In this document: positions 24,801 through 32,821 of the stretch, piece after piece
How positions within the stretch are numbered: position 1 is the stretch's first letter
Layout of the letters: each line of letters opens with the position of its first letter
DNA from: Lingula anatina
Taxonomy: Eukaryota > Brachiopoda > Lingulata > Lingulida > Lingulidae
Direction of reading: 5' to 3'
DNA: 64,000 nt
NCBI RefSeq assembly: GCF_001039355.2
Contig: NW_019775670.1
Coordinates: 186,001 to 250,000 of the forward strand
The notes under the pieces: generated by a model
What the model was told of the DNA's origin: nothing
What the model saw: only the letters and a program-made list of their open reading frames with translations
Database searches by the model: none
Made by a program: the position numbers and the translations under genes

Positions 24801-26757
24801 TATTTTTATCTTTTAAATACATGTTATAAGTTGAACTTTTTCAAAGAATTCCCCTTCGATGCGGACCTTCGGTATTAAGACATAGGGTCCTAGGACCTTC
24901 CCTACTGGCATATAGAGTGTCCAGGAGGGACGTTACATTTTAGAACTGTCTGTTACCCGTTATTTCGAGATAAAAAGTTCGCCGGACTTTGAGCTTTAAA
25001 ACATCGGGTCCGACGGACCGTAGAATGGTATCCCTCAGTGTTGCTCGACTCCGGGAATGTCTTGTTACATGTAGGAATAAACAAAAAAAAAATGACACCT
25101 TCAACGGTGAATTCTTATACTGTTGTGCAATAGACTGTAATCCGACAGAACTTAAGCGAAAACAACCAAAAAAGCATACCCGGATAGGCATATATGCCGT
25201 ACAAGAAAGGTATCAAATGCACTTTTACGCTAAATGCTTGAATTTTCTTATATCAAGGGAAACTTTTTGCAGGTCCTTGTGTGGCAGGTGTGGTAGGGCA
25301 GAAGATGCCGCGATACTGTCTTTTTGGTGACACCGTCAACACGGCATCTAGAATGGAGTCCAATGGGATGCGTAAGTTTACATGAGTAGGCCTACTTTTC
25401 CAAAATGACACACGCACATGTAAAGCGATAATATGATTGAGTCGCATTCTCAAAATCCCTTTTAGCATTTCGTTAAAATGCGTAGTAGTTATATTTCCAT
25501 AAGAATGCCTTATGGCGGGCTAGTAGTTTTGTGTTCCCTTAAACCGATGGTGTGCATCGTTAACGTGTAAAATATGGCCACAGTTTGGTCTGAAAACACC
25601 GTTACTTATTACATGATCATTTGCCCTATGATTGCCTGTAGTAACATTGAAGGTTGAGGATGGCTGCATAGAAGCACATATCTATAAGGTTGAGAGCATT
25701 ACATGTACTTACAAAATAAATGTTATTTTCAGCTCTTCGTATTCACTGTTCCGCCAGTACAAAGGAACTCTTGGATCAACTTGGAGGATATTCCATTCAG
25801 GAGAGAGGGCAGATTGATATAAAGGTAAACCACGAAATTGAAAATGCATTATTTCTGGCCTTTGAAAAAATTATCGACAGTTGGCTGACCCGTATATCTA
25901 TTTCCCTACTGTTAAAAGCTCTTAATAACCAAATAAAAGTAAATGCTTTTGTAGCTGTTAGTCTTCGTTATATGCTGTTGCCCAAACTTCCACGTCATTA
26001 TGTACTGAACCTACTTCGCATCTGATCATTTCGTTGTTCGGTTTAGACTTTGAAATAAATTCATAGTTTAGCTTTTGAAATTTAATTAATTGGAGTAAAA
26101 AGGATGTATTATCTACACCATATGGAAGAGCAAAGTAAGAGATGAAAGCTGTACCCACTGCTTAAAATATTGCAGGGCAAAGGAAAGATGCACACCTACT
26201 GGGTAGTTGACGAAGACAAAGGGAGGCGAGAGTCCAGAATCTCGTCCTGTTCTGACGAGAGCTCACGCCAGAAAGGCAAAATATCCTCGGATTCCTACGA
26301 ATCTCGTGACAGTATATTCACAAATTCAACGGACACCACCCTGCTTTTACCAATGCACGCTCGGGGCAGCTCCACGCCTGTCAGTATGATTTCTAAACCG
26401 AACGGAAAATTAAAGCCGAAGAAAGTCGCCATGGGAGGTACTTTGCCAGACGCTGCAACCAAGAGAAAAGTCTCTCTGCCTCCCATTAAGGGTGTCCTTG
26501 CAGCTACACATGTCTCACCACTGCAAAAATTGAAGCCAAACATCAAGCTGAAGCGCCCCACGCTTCACCATAGATCCCGTTCTGATGATATAATTGGTAT
26601 CAATGATCGGAATGGGATCAATCGATCTAAGGATCCTGATGATGTGGAGTACGAGGAACCTAACAAAGCAGCTCGTTTGGATGCAGAACCGCTGTTGGAG
26701 GTCCCTGATTCGCCTGTGCATAACCCGCTTTCTAAAAGTATGGAGACCATACTCTGA
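10014..26757 (+). CDS. NPR1-like: Receptor guanylyl cyclase, natriuretic-peptide-receptor type (21 exons, 5'-partial)
   Basis: A membrane receptor that would convert GTP to cGMP on ligand binding. Twenty-one exons with matching splice phases join to 3417 nt, 1138 residues plus stop. Order: ANF-type ligand-binding domain (1-357) ending in the juxtamembrane pair KCGFRGEKC, one membrane helix (about 362-382), kinase-homology domain (about 440-705; VAIKK lysine, HGNLKSSN in place of HRD, DFG kept), coiled linker (715-760), class III cyclase domain (about 780-950), and a 185-residue Ser/Lys-rich tail ending ETIL. Catalytic residues are kept: metal Asp in FSDICDFT and ETIGDAYMV, guanine-recognising Glu (KVET) and Cys (YCLFGD), and NTASR Asn/Arg. 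The signal peptide and about 130-150 N-terminal residues are missing because the first exon(s) were not found; they probably lie upstream of the window. NPR1/NPR2-like or Gyc76C-like; the ligand is unknown. Exons are listed separately. Confidence 0.95.
11024..11150 (+). CDS. Receptor guanylyl cyclase exon b (ligand-binding domain)
   Basis: Reads [20 protein letters not shown] after a tctaag acceptor and ends before gtatgt; 127 nt, leaving one base for the next exon. Continues the ANF-receptor fold, with one N-glycosylation sequon (NIT). Confidence 0.85.
12112..12258 (+). CDS. Receptor guanylyl cyclase exon c (ligand-binding domain)
   Basis: Acceptor atttcag, donor gtaaat, 147 nt, phase 1 to 1. 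Encodes [20 protein letters not shown] and [10 protein letters not shown], the parallel of the receptor strand-helix-strand around the NPR 'vfF.lD.f' segment. Confidence 0.9.
12458..12648 (+). CDS. Receptor guanylyl cyclase exon d (ligand-binding domain)
   Basis: Acceptor gttccag, donor gtgagt, 191 nt, phase 1 to 0. Begins [20 protein letters not shown] and carries the '[20 protein letters not shown]' region (N-glycosylation sequon NFT), equivalent to the NPR linker before the second-lobe helix. Confidence 0.9.
12770..12800. repeat. (AT)n microsatellite
   Basis: A run of alternating A and T about 40 bp upstream of receptor exon e. Confidence 0.9.
12839..12974 (+). CDS. Receptor guanylyl cyclase exon e (ligand-binding domain)
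   Basis: Acceptor ttttccag, donor gtatgg, 136 nt, phase 0 to 1. Encodes [20 protein letters not shown], the conserved 'yDav.lya.A' helix of ANF-type ectodomains. Confidence 0.92.
13959..14140 (+). CDS. Receptor guanylyl cyclase exon f (ligand-binding domain)
   Basis: Acceptor ttctgtag, donor gtaaga, 182 nt, phase 1 to 0. Encodes [20 protein letters not shown], the 'G..g.v.iD.nGdr..dysv' segment near the end of the ectodomain. Confidence 0.9.
14384..14489 (+). CDS. Receptor guanylyl cyclase exon g (juxtamembrane, extracellular)
   Basis: Acceptor atttttag, donor gtaagt, 106 nt, phase 0 to 1. Encodes [20 protein letters not shown], matching the NPR pattern 'W..G..PP.d.PkCGF...aC' with its conserved juxtamembrane cysteines. 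Confidence 0.92.
14729..14807 (+). CDS. Receptor guanylyl cyclase exon h (transmembrane helix)
   Basis: Acceptor attacag, donor gtaaga, 79 nt, phase 1 to 2. The exon is almost exactly the single membrane span: [20 protein letters not shown], followed by Y and a split Arg. Confidence 0.93.
15501..15555. repeat. Short intronic hairpin
   Basis: Arms 15501-15524 and 15532-15555 are 24-bp inverted copies with one mismatch, which is a G-U pair in RNA; the loop is acgttag. It lies in the intron between the membrane-span exon and exon i of the receptor. Confidence 0.85.
15646..15775 (+). CDS. Receptor guanylyl cyclase exon i (cytoplasmic juxtamembrane)
   Basis: Acceptor attacag, 130 nt, phase 2 to 0. 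Encodes [20 protein letters not shown], the conserved start of the cytoplasmic part (compare 'E.ELas.lWrv.w.di' in NPRs). No GT donor keeps the frame. The fitting junction is AAG|gcaatg, a GC-AG intron; see findings. Confidence 0.85.
16212..16394 (+). CDS. Receptor guanylyl cyclase exon j (start of kinase-homology domain)
   Basis: Acceptor tctccag, donor gtgagt, 183 nt, phase 0 to 0. Encodes [20 protein letters not shown] and [14 protein letters not shown]; the VAIKK lysine is present and the glycine loop is degenerate, as usual for these pseudokinase domains. Confidence 0.92.
16503..17964 (-). mobile_element. Tc1-like element relic in a receptor intron
   Basis: Exact 16-bp inverted repeats (gacatttaatatggaa at 16503-16518 and its complement at 17949-17964) bracket 1.46 kb. 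On the minus strand the interior reads, with stops and shifts, [13 protein letters not shown] near 17620 (HTH-like) and [20 protein letters not shown] then [15 protein letters not shown] near 16820-16930, the C-terminal pattern of Tc1 transposases (EWN.IPQ..IR.L..SMP.RC.A.I.A.GG). Inactive. Confidence 0.65.
18305..18409 (+). CDS. Receptor guanylyl cyclase exon k (kinase-homology domain)
   Basis: Acceptor ttttcag, donor gtacat, 105 nt, phase 0. Encodes [20 protein letters not shown] and [11 protein letters not shown], near-identical to the NPR family block. Confidence 0.95.
19760..19831 (+). CDS. Receptor guanylyl cyclase exon l (kinase-homology domain)
   Basis: Acceptor cttcag, donor gtaatg, 72 nt, phase 0. 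Encodes [20 protein letters not shown] followed by DIIK; matches 'DiLEne...ld.mFr.SL.nDivk' of relatives. Confidence 0.93.
20238..20400 (+). CDS. Receptor guanylyl cyclase exon m (kinase-homology domain, HGN and DFG)
   Basis: Acceptor tacag, donor gtaaga, 163 nt, phase 0 to 1. Carries [20 protein letters not shown] and [13 protein letters not shown] replaces the catalytic HRD, so kinase activity is not expected; DFG is kept. Confidence 0.95.
20692..20835 (+). CDS. Receptor guanylyl cyclase exon n (kinase-homology domain)
   Basis: Acceptor tttttag, donor gtaagt, 144 nt, phase 1 to 1. Encodes [20 protein letters not shown] and [20 protein letters not shown], the APE-like and 'GDVYSF.iI..Ei' blocks. 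Confidence 0.93.
21269..21455 (+). CDS. Receptor guanylyl cyclase exon o (end of kinase-homology domain)
   Basis: Acceptor tcccag, donor gtaagt, 187 nt, phase 1 to 2. Encodes [20 protein letters not shown] and [16 protein letters not shown], the conserved C-lobe end. Confidence 0.93.
21987..22127 (+). CDS. Receptor guanylyl cyclase exon p (dimerising linker)
   Basis: Acceptor gcccag, donor gtaagg, 141 nt, phase 2 to 2. Encodes [20 protein letters not shown] and [20 protein letters not shown], the signalling-helix coiled coil that couples receptor to cyclase. Confidence 0.95.
22495..22618 (+). CDS. Receptor guanylyl cyclase exon q (cyclase domain start, first metal Asp)
   Basis: Acceptor ttacag, donor gtgaga, 124 nt, phase 2 to 0. 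Encodes [20 protein letters not shown] and [19 protein letters not shown]. The family motif is FSDIVGFT; here the Gly position is Asp. Confidence 0.95.
22846..23089 (+). CDS. Receptor guanylyl cyclase exon r (cyclase domain core)
   Basis: Acceptor gaaag, donor gtaaaa, 244 nt, phase 0 to 1. Encodes [20 protein letters not shown] and [18 protein letters not shown], containing the guanine-recognising Glu and second metal Asp, then RIGIHS. Confidence 0.96.
24316..24565. mobile_element. Fold-back MITE-like inverted repeat in the receptor's largest intron
   Basis: Arms 24316-24397 and 24488-24565 are about 80-bp inverted copies, beginning AGTACAATTG and sharing cttgttatcatcatcttac. The loop is about 90 bp. 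No protein and no clear target duplication were seen. Confidence 0.75.
25273..25371 (+). CDS. Receptor guanylyl cyclase exon s (cyclase domain, base and transition-state residues)
   Basis: Acceptor ttgcag, donor gtaagt, 99 nt, phase 1 to 1, after a 2.2-kb intron. Encodes [20 protein letters not shown] and [13 protein letters not shown]: the purine-binding Cys and the catalytic Asn and Arg are all present. Confidence 0.96.
25733..25824 (+). CDS. Receptor guanylyl cyclase exon t (cyclase domain end)
   Basis: Acceptor tttcag, donor gtaaac, 92 nt, phase 1 to 0. Encodes [20 protein letters not shown] and [10 protein letters not shown], as in family members. Confidence 0.94.
26176..26757 (+). CDS. 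Receptor guanylyl cyclase last exon (KGK motif plus long tail)
   Basis: Acceptor ttgcag, 582 nt including TGA. Starts [14 protein letters not shown], the conserved end of the cyclase domain, then adds about 180 residues without a recognisable fold. These are rich in Ser, Lys and Pro, with basic clusters ([29 protein letters not shown]) and an acidic patch (DPDDVEYEE). The last residues, SMETIL, fit a class I PDZ ligand. Confidence 0.93.
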   Translation, partial: GKGKMHTYWVVDEDKGRRESRISSCSDESSRQKGKISSDSYESRDSIFTNSTDTTLLLPMHARGSSTPVSMISKPNGKLKPKKVAMGGTLPDAATKRKVSLPPIKGVLAATHVSPLQKLKPNIKLKRPTLHHRSRSDDIIGINDRNGINRSKDPDDVEYEEPNKAARLDAEPLLEVPDSPVHNPLSKSMETIL

Positions 26758-29700
26758 TAGGCTCACTTTATCATACTTTTTTTCCCCCTTGGCGGGTCGA
26801 CTTTATTTCCATCGGGATTTTCAGTCAGTGACATATAAGCATGGAGAGGACCCCGTCCCCACCCTAAAACCTCCCAGCTGGATTACTTTGTTGGGGGGTG
26901 GGGCGTTGGGGAAGGTTAAATGTGCAAAGGTCTACTATATTCTTAAGCCACCATTGTTTAAAAAAACACATGCGTATGGAAAGGTGGAAATATGTTATAA
27001 TATGCGGCTGTATTTACACTGTGCTGTTCTGTTCATCATGGCAATCATAAAAACCTTTATTTAGAGAACTCGACGAATATTAACTGTCGTTTATGTACAT
27101 GTATCAATCTTATGGCTATCGTCTCTCCTGCATCAGTTTTGTCACGCAAACTGCCTCAGTCCATCTTGTTAAAATTGACAGATGAAATGGTCTCTGCGGA
27201 GCCTATTTTTCTGTCGTGATCCTGTGCAAGATCCTTCAAACTGACCTCGGGCATTTGAACAAAGAGCAACGTTGCGGGTACTGATACAGTGTACATACAT
27301 CGAAACCGTATAAATTCACTACCTAAGACTTTGTGAATTTCTGTTGAAAATGAGTGAGGGGAAAGTAGTAAGGCATATATTAACTTGACATCTTGCATGG
27401 ATAAATTTGTAATGTATAACGAGAGTGTATGATAGTGATTCATTCGATGTCGTTGTGTATTATTTTGAAGTAATTCGAAAAAGCCTTTTTTCATAAGATC
27501 TATTCTATTGCCAACAACGTTTATTGCTTCATAGACATTCACTGTCATTTGCAGACATTATTTAACCATGTTATCTATTGCTGTACCAATAAGTTTGCGC
27601 AATCGACTGTCTGGCATGCTGTAGAAGGGAAGGACAACGCCAATACAACACACAACTTGAAATAAGGCGTGATCACGAATGGAACTTAGAACTCTGACCA
27701 CATAATCACGGATTGAAAATCACGGTGTCATTTGTCTCTCGCTTTGTCCATCTGTTAAAAATATACAAAGCTTCTGCTATCTGAAACTACATGTTGCGCC
27801 CGATGCTCTCATCGTTTACTAATATCAGCCCATGCTAAACGGAGGTCTTCATTACCATACCAGTTAGTGTAAAGTGTTCACATTTGATTAAGATCATGCT
27901 ACAGCGATTTGGGCCACCGCTCCTCGTTAGATATGATAACGAGCTGATAAGTGGTTCAAAGGATCAATCTCAATAAAAGCTGTACGAAGTGATACAGATA
28001 AAGACTCCCAGTCGTATTCATGGTATTGATTTGTGGAAATAACACAGTATTTTACCTGTAATGTTATATTCCAGAGGACCCCACCCACCACACGAAAAAT
28101 GAAATAGTTCATCCCGTCACAACTTCCCAAATAAATGAAGAAAATAACCACTCAGCACCCCACAGAATCATACCACACGTTTCAATTATCCACATTACTG
28201 ATACCCTAGATCCGCCCTTGTGTTGCATGTATAACTGTTAAGGCTCAATATTAAAAGGGATGTGCTAAACGATTTAATTGCGAAGATAATGACCTCGCTA
28301 TTAATCTGTGAGCGAGAGTTGATCAGTTAATTGAGGATGAGTTAACACCTCCTTCATGTACTATTGACGCCCTTTCAAAAGTAGTCAAAAGGTAGATAGA
28401 ACAGGGTGAGTAATCGTTTGGCATTGATGTACACAGGGGTTTGCAAATACGTCTATGTTTTAATATATACACGTGAATAAGCGTTGCATGTTTTGTATAG
28501 TATAGGACATCTATTAATTATATTAAATTTATTGCTGTAATATATGCTAATAAGAGTAAAATAAACAAGTCAACAAACATATATCAATAAGTGGGTGTTT
28601 TCAACAAAGTGAAACACTGTGCATTTGGTTTATTTTGAATTTTGATTATTCAGAACGGGATCTACGGTGAAGCGTGTAATTTAAGTAATTTCGTATTCAG
28701 ATGCATAACGAAATAGTAAACCATTAACATTTTAAAGGTCGTTCTGTCATTTGCCCATTGATACTCCCACCAAGCTGGGAGAGGTGCGTCAGAGCAATGT
28801 TTGTGACGCTGTGTAGGCCTACTTATTACAATTGTGTAACACGGTGAAATGAACAGACGAGACCAATATAAACTGCAGTCAAATCGAATCAGTTCTTTTC
28901 ACACATGAAAGTAAGTAGATATAGATAACGGCACAATTCAAATGCTTTTCTCACTTATTTAGAATAATAAAACTGTTCTGTTCTTAAAATACACATTTAC
29001 ATGTATTTCCCCTTTCCTATGTATTCATTTTAGCAGTACATTATTTATGCACTGTTCAATCAGAAAAATATGTAATTTTTACAAATTAAAAAATGTATGT
29101 TAAGCATGAATTATGAGTGATATCTCTTGCGTCATATAATAATACTGTTCCTACATGTACAAATCAACAGGCGATCCGTCTCTGTTAGAGCACGGTTAAA
29201 CCATAATGAAATTAGACCCACGCATAGCAAATACCTTGGATTCGTCAGCGCAAAAGCCATTCATAAGATAATGGAATAAATTCTAGTCAAATTAACGCTT
29301 GTGCGTGATGTGGGCCCACGCTGTCAGATGACGTGTTTCACAGGCGTCAAATCACGAATTCTTGTTAAAAGTATTTTCTTTGAACTCGGGGGAGAGATAT
29401 GATGACAACTGGTAACAGGGACATCATGTGTTATCTAGGCGCATGGCCTCTTGGCCCCATAAAGACTCAAGGATTTCCGTGAGTCATTCCGATTAGGGGA
29501 ACATGCAAGGCGGTTTTAAGCCACAACATACAGCACAACACGCGCAAGACAGCCAAAAACAGGGAATATATCGCATAAATTAGAAAAAAATAAACTAGAA
29601 AAGCATTCAGACAGTGCAGACCTCCGCCAAGAGAAATAATTAACTTATATTAAACCATTAATTTAATAATGGATCATCACCAAAATCTGATCACTTCTAA

Positions 29701-31177
29701 GTTCAGCCCATTTTTGACTTATCCTGAAAATGTCACTAAATTCCATCCATAATTTTTTAGCTTGGCTGGTGACAGACAAACAAACGGAAGTAAAAACAAA
29801 AAGGAAAAGGTCAGGAAGAATAAGTATCATCAATGATCATCAGCTGAAAGTACAAGTGTACATGAAGAGGTAGGATTTTATGTATTATCCGCATGTATAA
29901 TCCGCACTGCTTGTGCTGTAAGAAAAGGAAGAGTCGCAAAGAACAACATGGAAAACTAACGATCCCATAAGGCCATTGGTGTTTATGTTGAAGCACCTGT
30001 TTTCCTTTACACGGACAATATTATCTACAAGAACACGGTGCGGCTGTTGGCTTTCTTGCAACTTTTCTTTGGCTCACTTTAAAGATATAACTATGGAGTC
30101 AGCCTTCCCCTCTCTGGTGACCGAAATATAGGATAAAGAACAAAACCATGCTTAAGAAACAGCATGCACACGAGCGCAAAACCCATTTAAACCGCTTTGG
30201 TGAACACACCAAGAAAAGAAAAGTTTTCTGTAGTTACTTTAGCACCAACAGTCACAGCCCCGAGGTGCAAGTTGAAATAAAATTTACATGCTAGATATGT
30301 GCTCTATTCATTAACATGAATGGCACCATCCGAACTTTTAAAAGACATGGATAGACCCACATCAGCATGCAGTGTCTCTCTGTCAACAGCAGTTGCCTTC
30401 TGGAACAGACGAAACTTTTTGCAAATAAAGCAGGGAGTATAATAAGTTTAAAAAATGGACGGAAGGGTAAATGACTTTAGCGTTATATAGATAACATTCA
30501 GAATGGGCCATTAATGATGCATTAAAAATGACAGGTACTAAGTAATGAAACACAGGTCGAAGACAGTGGCAACATTTAACATACATATAATGGGCAGAAT
30601 AGCAAAAGAAATGGCCCCGATGTGATCCTTGAGGGGAACGAGTCCACAAACCTTTCTCTTTATAACATCATTACATAACCTACGTGATATGCCAACTACT
30701 CACCATCTGCATGTAGTGGTCAAATCAGTGTGAGCAAGACTGCAGTCGCAAAACTTTGATAATTAGACTATTCAAAATTTTGACATTTCATTCATCCCAC
30801 AGTAGGTCTGTATTACAAATCAAAGGAAACTTAATAAAAAGGACAGGGACTTCACGCATTTCCGCTGTGTTATACACGCTCTTTATGTGACCATCATACA
30901 TTTGTTGCATCAGTGATATTATCATCAGCATCGTATCCGAAAAGAATTTTAAATATTAATTCGCAATAAGGATATTACCATCTCCATAATTAGAACATTA
31001 ATAAACCATAGCCGACATCGTAATGGCGCACGTTTCTTTTACCCTCGTTCTGTAGAGCATGGCCTCACAACGCACTATTTTATATCCTTCAACACGTATT
31101 CCATGCACAGCGCCATTTCTGAATACAATGTATTTATTCTACGTGCTGAAGCCGGTTTCCGCCAATTCCGGAAATCC
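26758..31177. other. Receptor 3' UTR and intergenic sequence
   Basis: No supported gene. It includes the probable long 3' UTR of the receptor cyclase. A minus-strand open frame of 130 codons at 27156-27548 has no recognisable family. Confidence 0.5.
27972..27977 (+). promoter_or_regulatory. Candidate poly(A) signal for the receptor cyclase
   Basis: AATAAA, the first exact copy I noticed after the stop at 26757, about 1.2 kb downstream. It fits a long 3' UTR, but nothing else confirms its use. Confidence 0.25.
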
Positions 31178-31193
31178 ACAGCAGGGGGCGCAC
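31178..31193 (+). promoter_or_regulatory. CTCF-like binding site
   Basis: ACAGCAGGGGGCGCAC closely matches the animal CTCF core consensus (CCAGCAGGGGGCGCT-like), about 165 bp before the ANKRD34 start codon. A reversed CCAAT box (ATTGG, 31228-31232) lies between, so the area looks like a promoter. Sequence match only. Confidence 0.5.
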
Positions 31194-31356
31194 TCTCGAC
31201 GTCAATCAAAATTCAATCAATATCTTCATTGGCCAGTAGCATCACACAGGCACAGCAAAAGCTATAATACCACCGTCGTATGCTGTCTGAAGCAGACGGC
31301 CCAGTGCACATCGATATGTATCTTAAGGACAGAAAACCTGTAAGTTACAGACTACT

Positions 31357-32694
31357 ATGCTTCTAAATCCGGAGAAAATGTTGAACGGTGATATCAGTCT
31401 TGCCTCATCAAATGCAGGATGCATTGCCTTGTTGAAAGCAGTTTCCATGGGAAAATTTCGTATGACAAGGCTTTTGATAGAAGGGGGTGCCGACGTCAAT
31501 GTTCAAAATGAAGAGGGTCAAACTGCTCTTATATTGGTCTGTATGGCCAAACTGGATGTCAAGCAAACGGTAAGACTTTTACGTTACCTTTTGCAACATA
31601 AGGCTGACCCAAACATCAAAGATAAACGGGGACGGACAGCTTTAATGTTTGCATGCATGAACCATTTGGATTACATAGTCATTAAAGTTTTACTGCAAGA
31701 AGGATCCAACCCAGTTTTGCGAGACAATGATGGAAAGACTGCAATCATGTATGCAGCAGAGAGCAACTATACCAGTGTTCTTAATTTACTGGTCATGGCT
31801 TCAAAGAAGAAAGGTCAAGATGTGGTCATTGTAGCAGCGCCCAAGTCACCAATGTCCGAGCTCCTCACTGCCAATAGGTTCATGGCATCAGAATCCATGA
31901 AAAGCCTATCGCTGTCGGAGAAAAGTAGTCAGACTCCAGGCCAAAAGTTGGAATCGGAATTTAGTCAGCAAAATGGAAAGGGTGCAGTTGGAGGGTCAAC
32001 AAAAAGGCCGAAACCTTTGTTGAAACGGATAAGCATGCCAAACCTTTGGGTACGAGCAGGAAGTGATAAAAAGCCGTCAGTCACGCGGCCCACCCCAGAG
32101 ACAGCATCTAACTTTGAAGAAATAAACGAGGAGAGTACAGATTTAATGGACGAAGATCTTGAAACCCTGGAAGAACTGAATTCCCCGGTAACCCCAGAGA
32201 TATCCATCGAGGGTGAGACTTGCTGTAATCAGAAGGTACTGCGAGAGACGCTGAAGAGTACCACCTGTCGGCGTGGCTCTGTGCCGACTGGGCTACCATC
32301 ATCCACGATGCGCAACCGACAACGCACATCTCGGTCACCATTATCAGAGCCATTAGAAGAGGACGTTCTTGATGAAGAAGTGCTAGATTTAGGCAAATAT
32401 ATACCTAATGAAAGGCGGCGAGGCTCTCTACCATCAACACTACCCTCCGAGCGTAAGAGCCCGACACAGTCAACGAGAAATCGAAGCCCAGCTCCCGGCG
32501 AAAGGCCACTAAGTTTAAGCCCTATTAATCGCCGGAAACTGGTAATAGGCCCTGGCGGACGTGTTCTGGAGCGTCGCGGATCTGGTGCCCAGCTCCTTGA
32601 CTCTTTGGCTTACACCCGGCCAGGAACACTGCCACCATTAAATATCAATCCAAACCCACCAATACCTGATATACGCAAGAACGCATGTAAGTGA
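31357..32694 (+). CDS. ANKRD34: ANKRD34-family ankyrin-repeat protein
   Basis: An open frame of 445 codons with no intron inside it. Four ankyrin repeats fill about residues 20-155 (CIALLKAVSMGKFRMTRLLI, GADVNVQNEEGQTALI, KADPNIKDKRGRTALMFACM, NPVLRDNDGKTAIMYAAE). The middle is Ser/Pro-rich and probably disordered. Near the C terminus LERRGSGAQLLDSLAYTRPG and LPPLNINPNPPIPDI match the signature tail of vertebrate ANKRD34A/B/C, which makes the family call secure. The vertebrate proteins are brain-expressed and poorly understood. Met1 (31357) or Met8 (31378) could start. The final codons overlap a strong donor (GCAT|GTAAGT), so a spliced form with another C terminus is likely; see 32787-32821. 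Confidence 0.92.
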   Translation: MLLNPEKMLNGDISLASSNAGCIALLKAVSMGKFRMTRLLIEGGADVNVQNEEGQTALILVCMAKLDVKQTVRLLRYLLQHKADPNIKDKRGRTALMFACMNHLDYIVIKVLLQEGSNPVLRDNDGKTAIMYAAESNYTSVLNLLVMASKKKGQDVVIVAAPKSPMSELLTANRFMASESMKSLSLSEKSSQTPGQKLESEFSQQNGKGAVGGSTKRPKPLLKRISMPNLWVRAGSDKKPSVTRPTPETASNFEEINEESTDLMDEDLETLEELNSPVTPEISIEGETCCNQKVLRETLKSTTCRRGSVPTGLPSSTMRNRQRTSRSPLSEPLEEDVLDEEVLDLGKYIPNERRRGSLPSTLPSERKSPTQSTRNRSPAPGERPLSLSPINRRKLVIGPGGRVLERRGSGAQLLDSLAYTRPGTLPPLNINPNPPIPDIRKNACK

Positions 32695-32786
32695 GCGGCA
32701 GGAATGTCATATGGCTGTTCTCAACCTGCTCGATACGTTCTGGGATTATACAGTGATGTGCACATATTTTCTTTCTTTTTTTTCAG

Positions 32787-32821
32787 ATATGAGTGATGAG
32801 ACTAAAAAGCTTTATACATAG
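32787..32821 (+). CDS. ANKRD34: Probable second coding exon of ANKRD34 (alternative C terminus)
   Basis: The donor GCAT|GTAAGT at 32686/32687 and acceptor ctttttttcag ending at 32786 define a 100-bp intron. Splicing replaces the last residues CK with YMSDETKKLYT before TAG, giving 454 residues. Both sites are near-consensus, so I favour the spliced form. Confidence 0.65.

Noticed and set aside
26594-27064. Open frame of 156 codons overlapping the end of the receptor gene
   Set aside because: Its first part is another frame of the receptor's last exon and the rest lies in 3' UTR; no family resemblance.
27156-27548. Minus-strand open frame of 130 codons
   Set aside because: No recognisable domain, no convincing splice sites and ordinary AT-rich composition; kept only as a note.
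31059-31343. Open frame of 94 codons ahead of ANKRD34
   Set aside because: Covers the likely promoter/5' UTR, including the CTCF-like motif; sequence is not protein-like.
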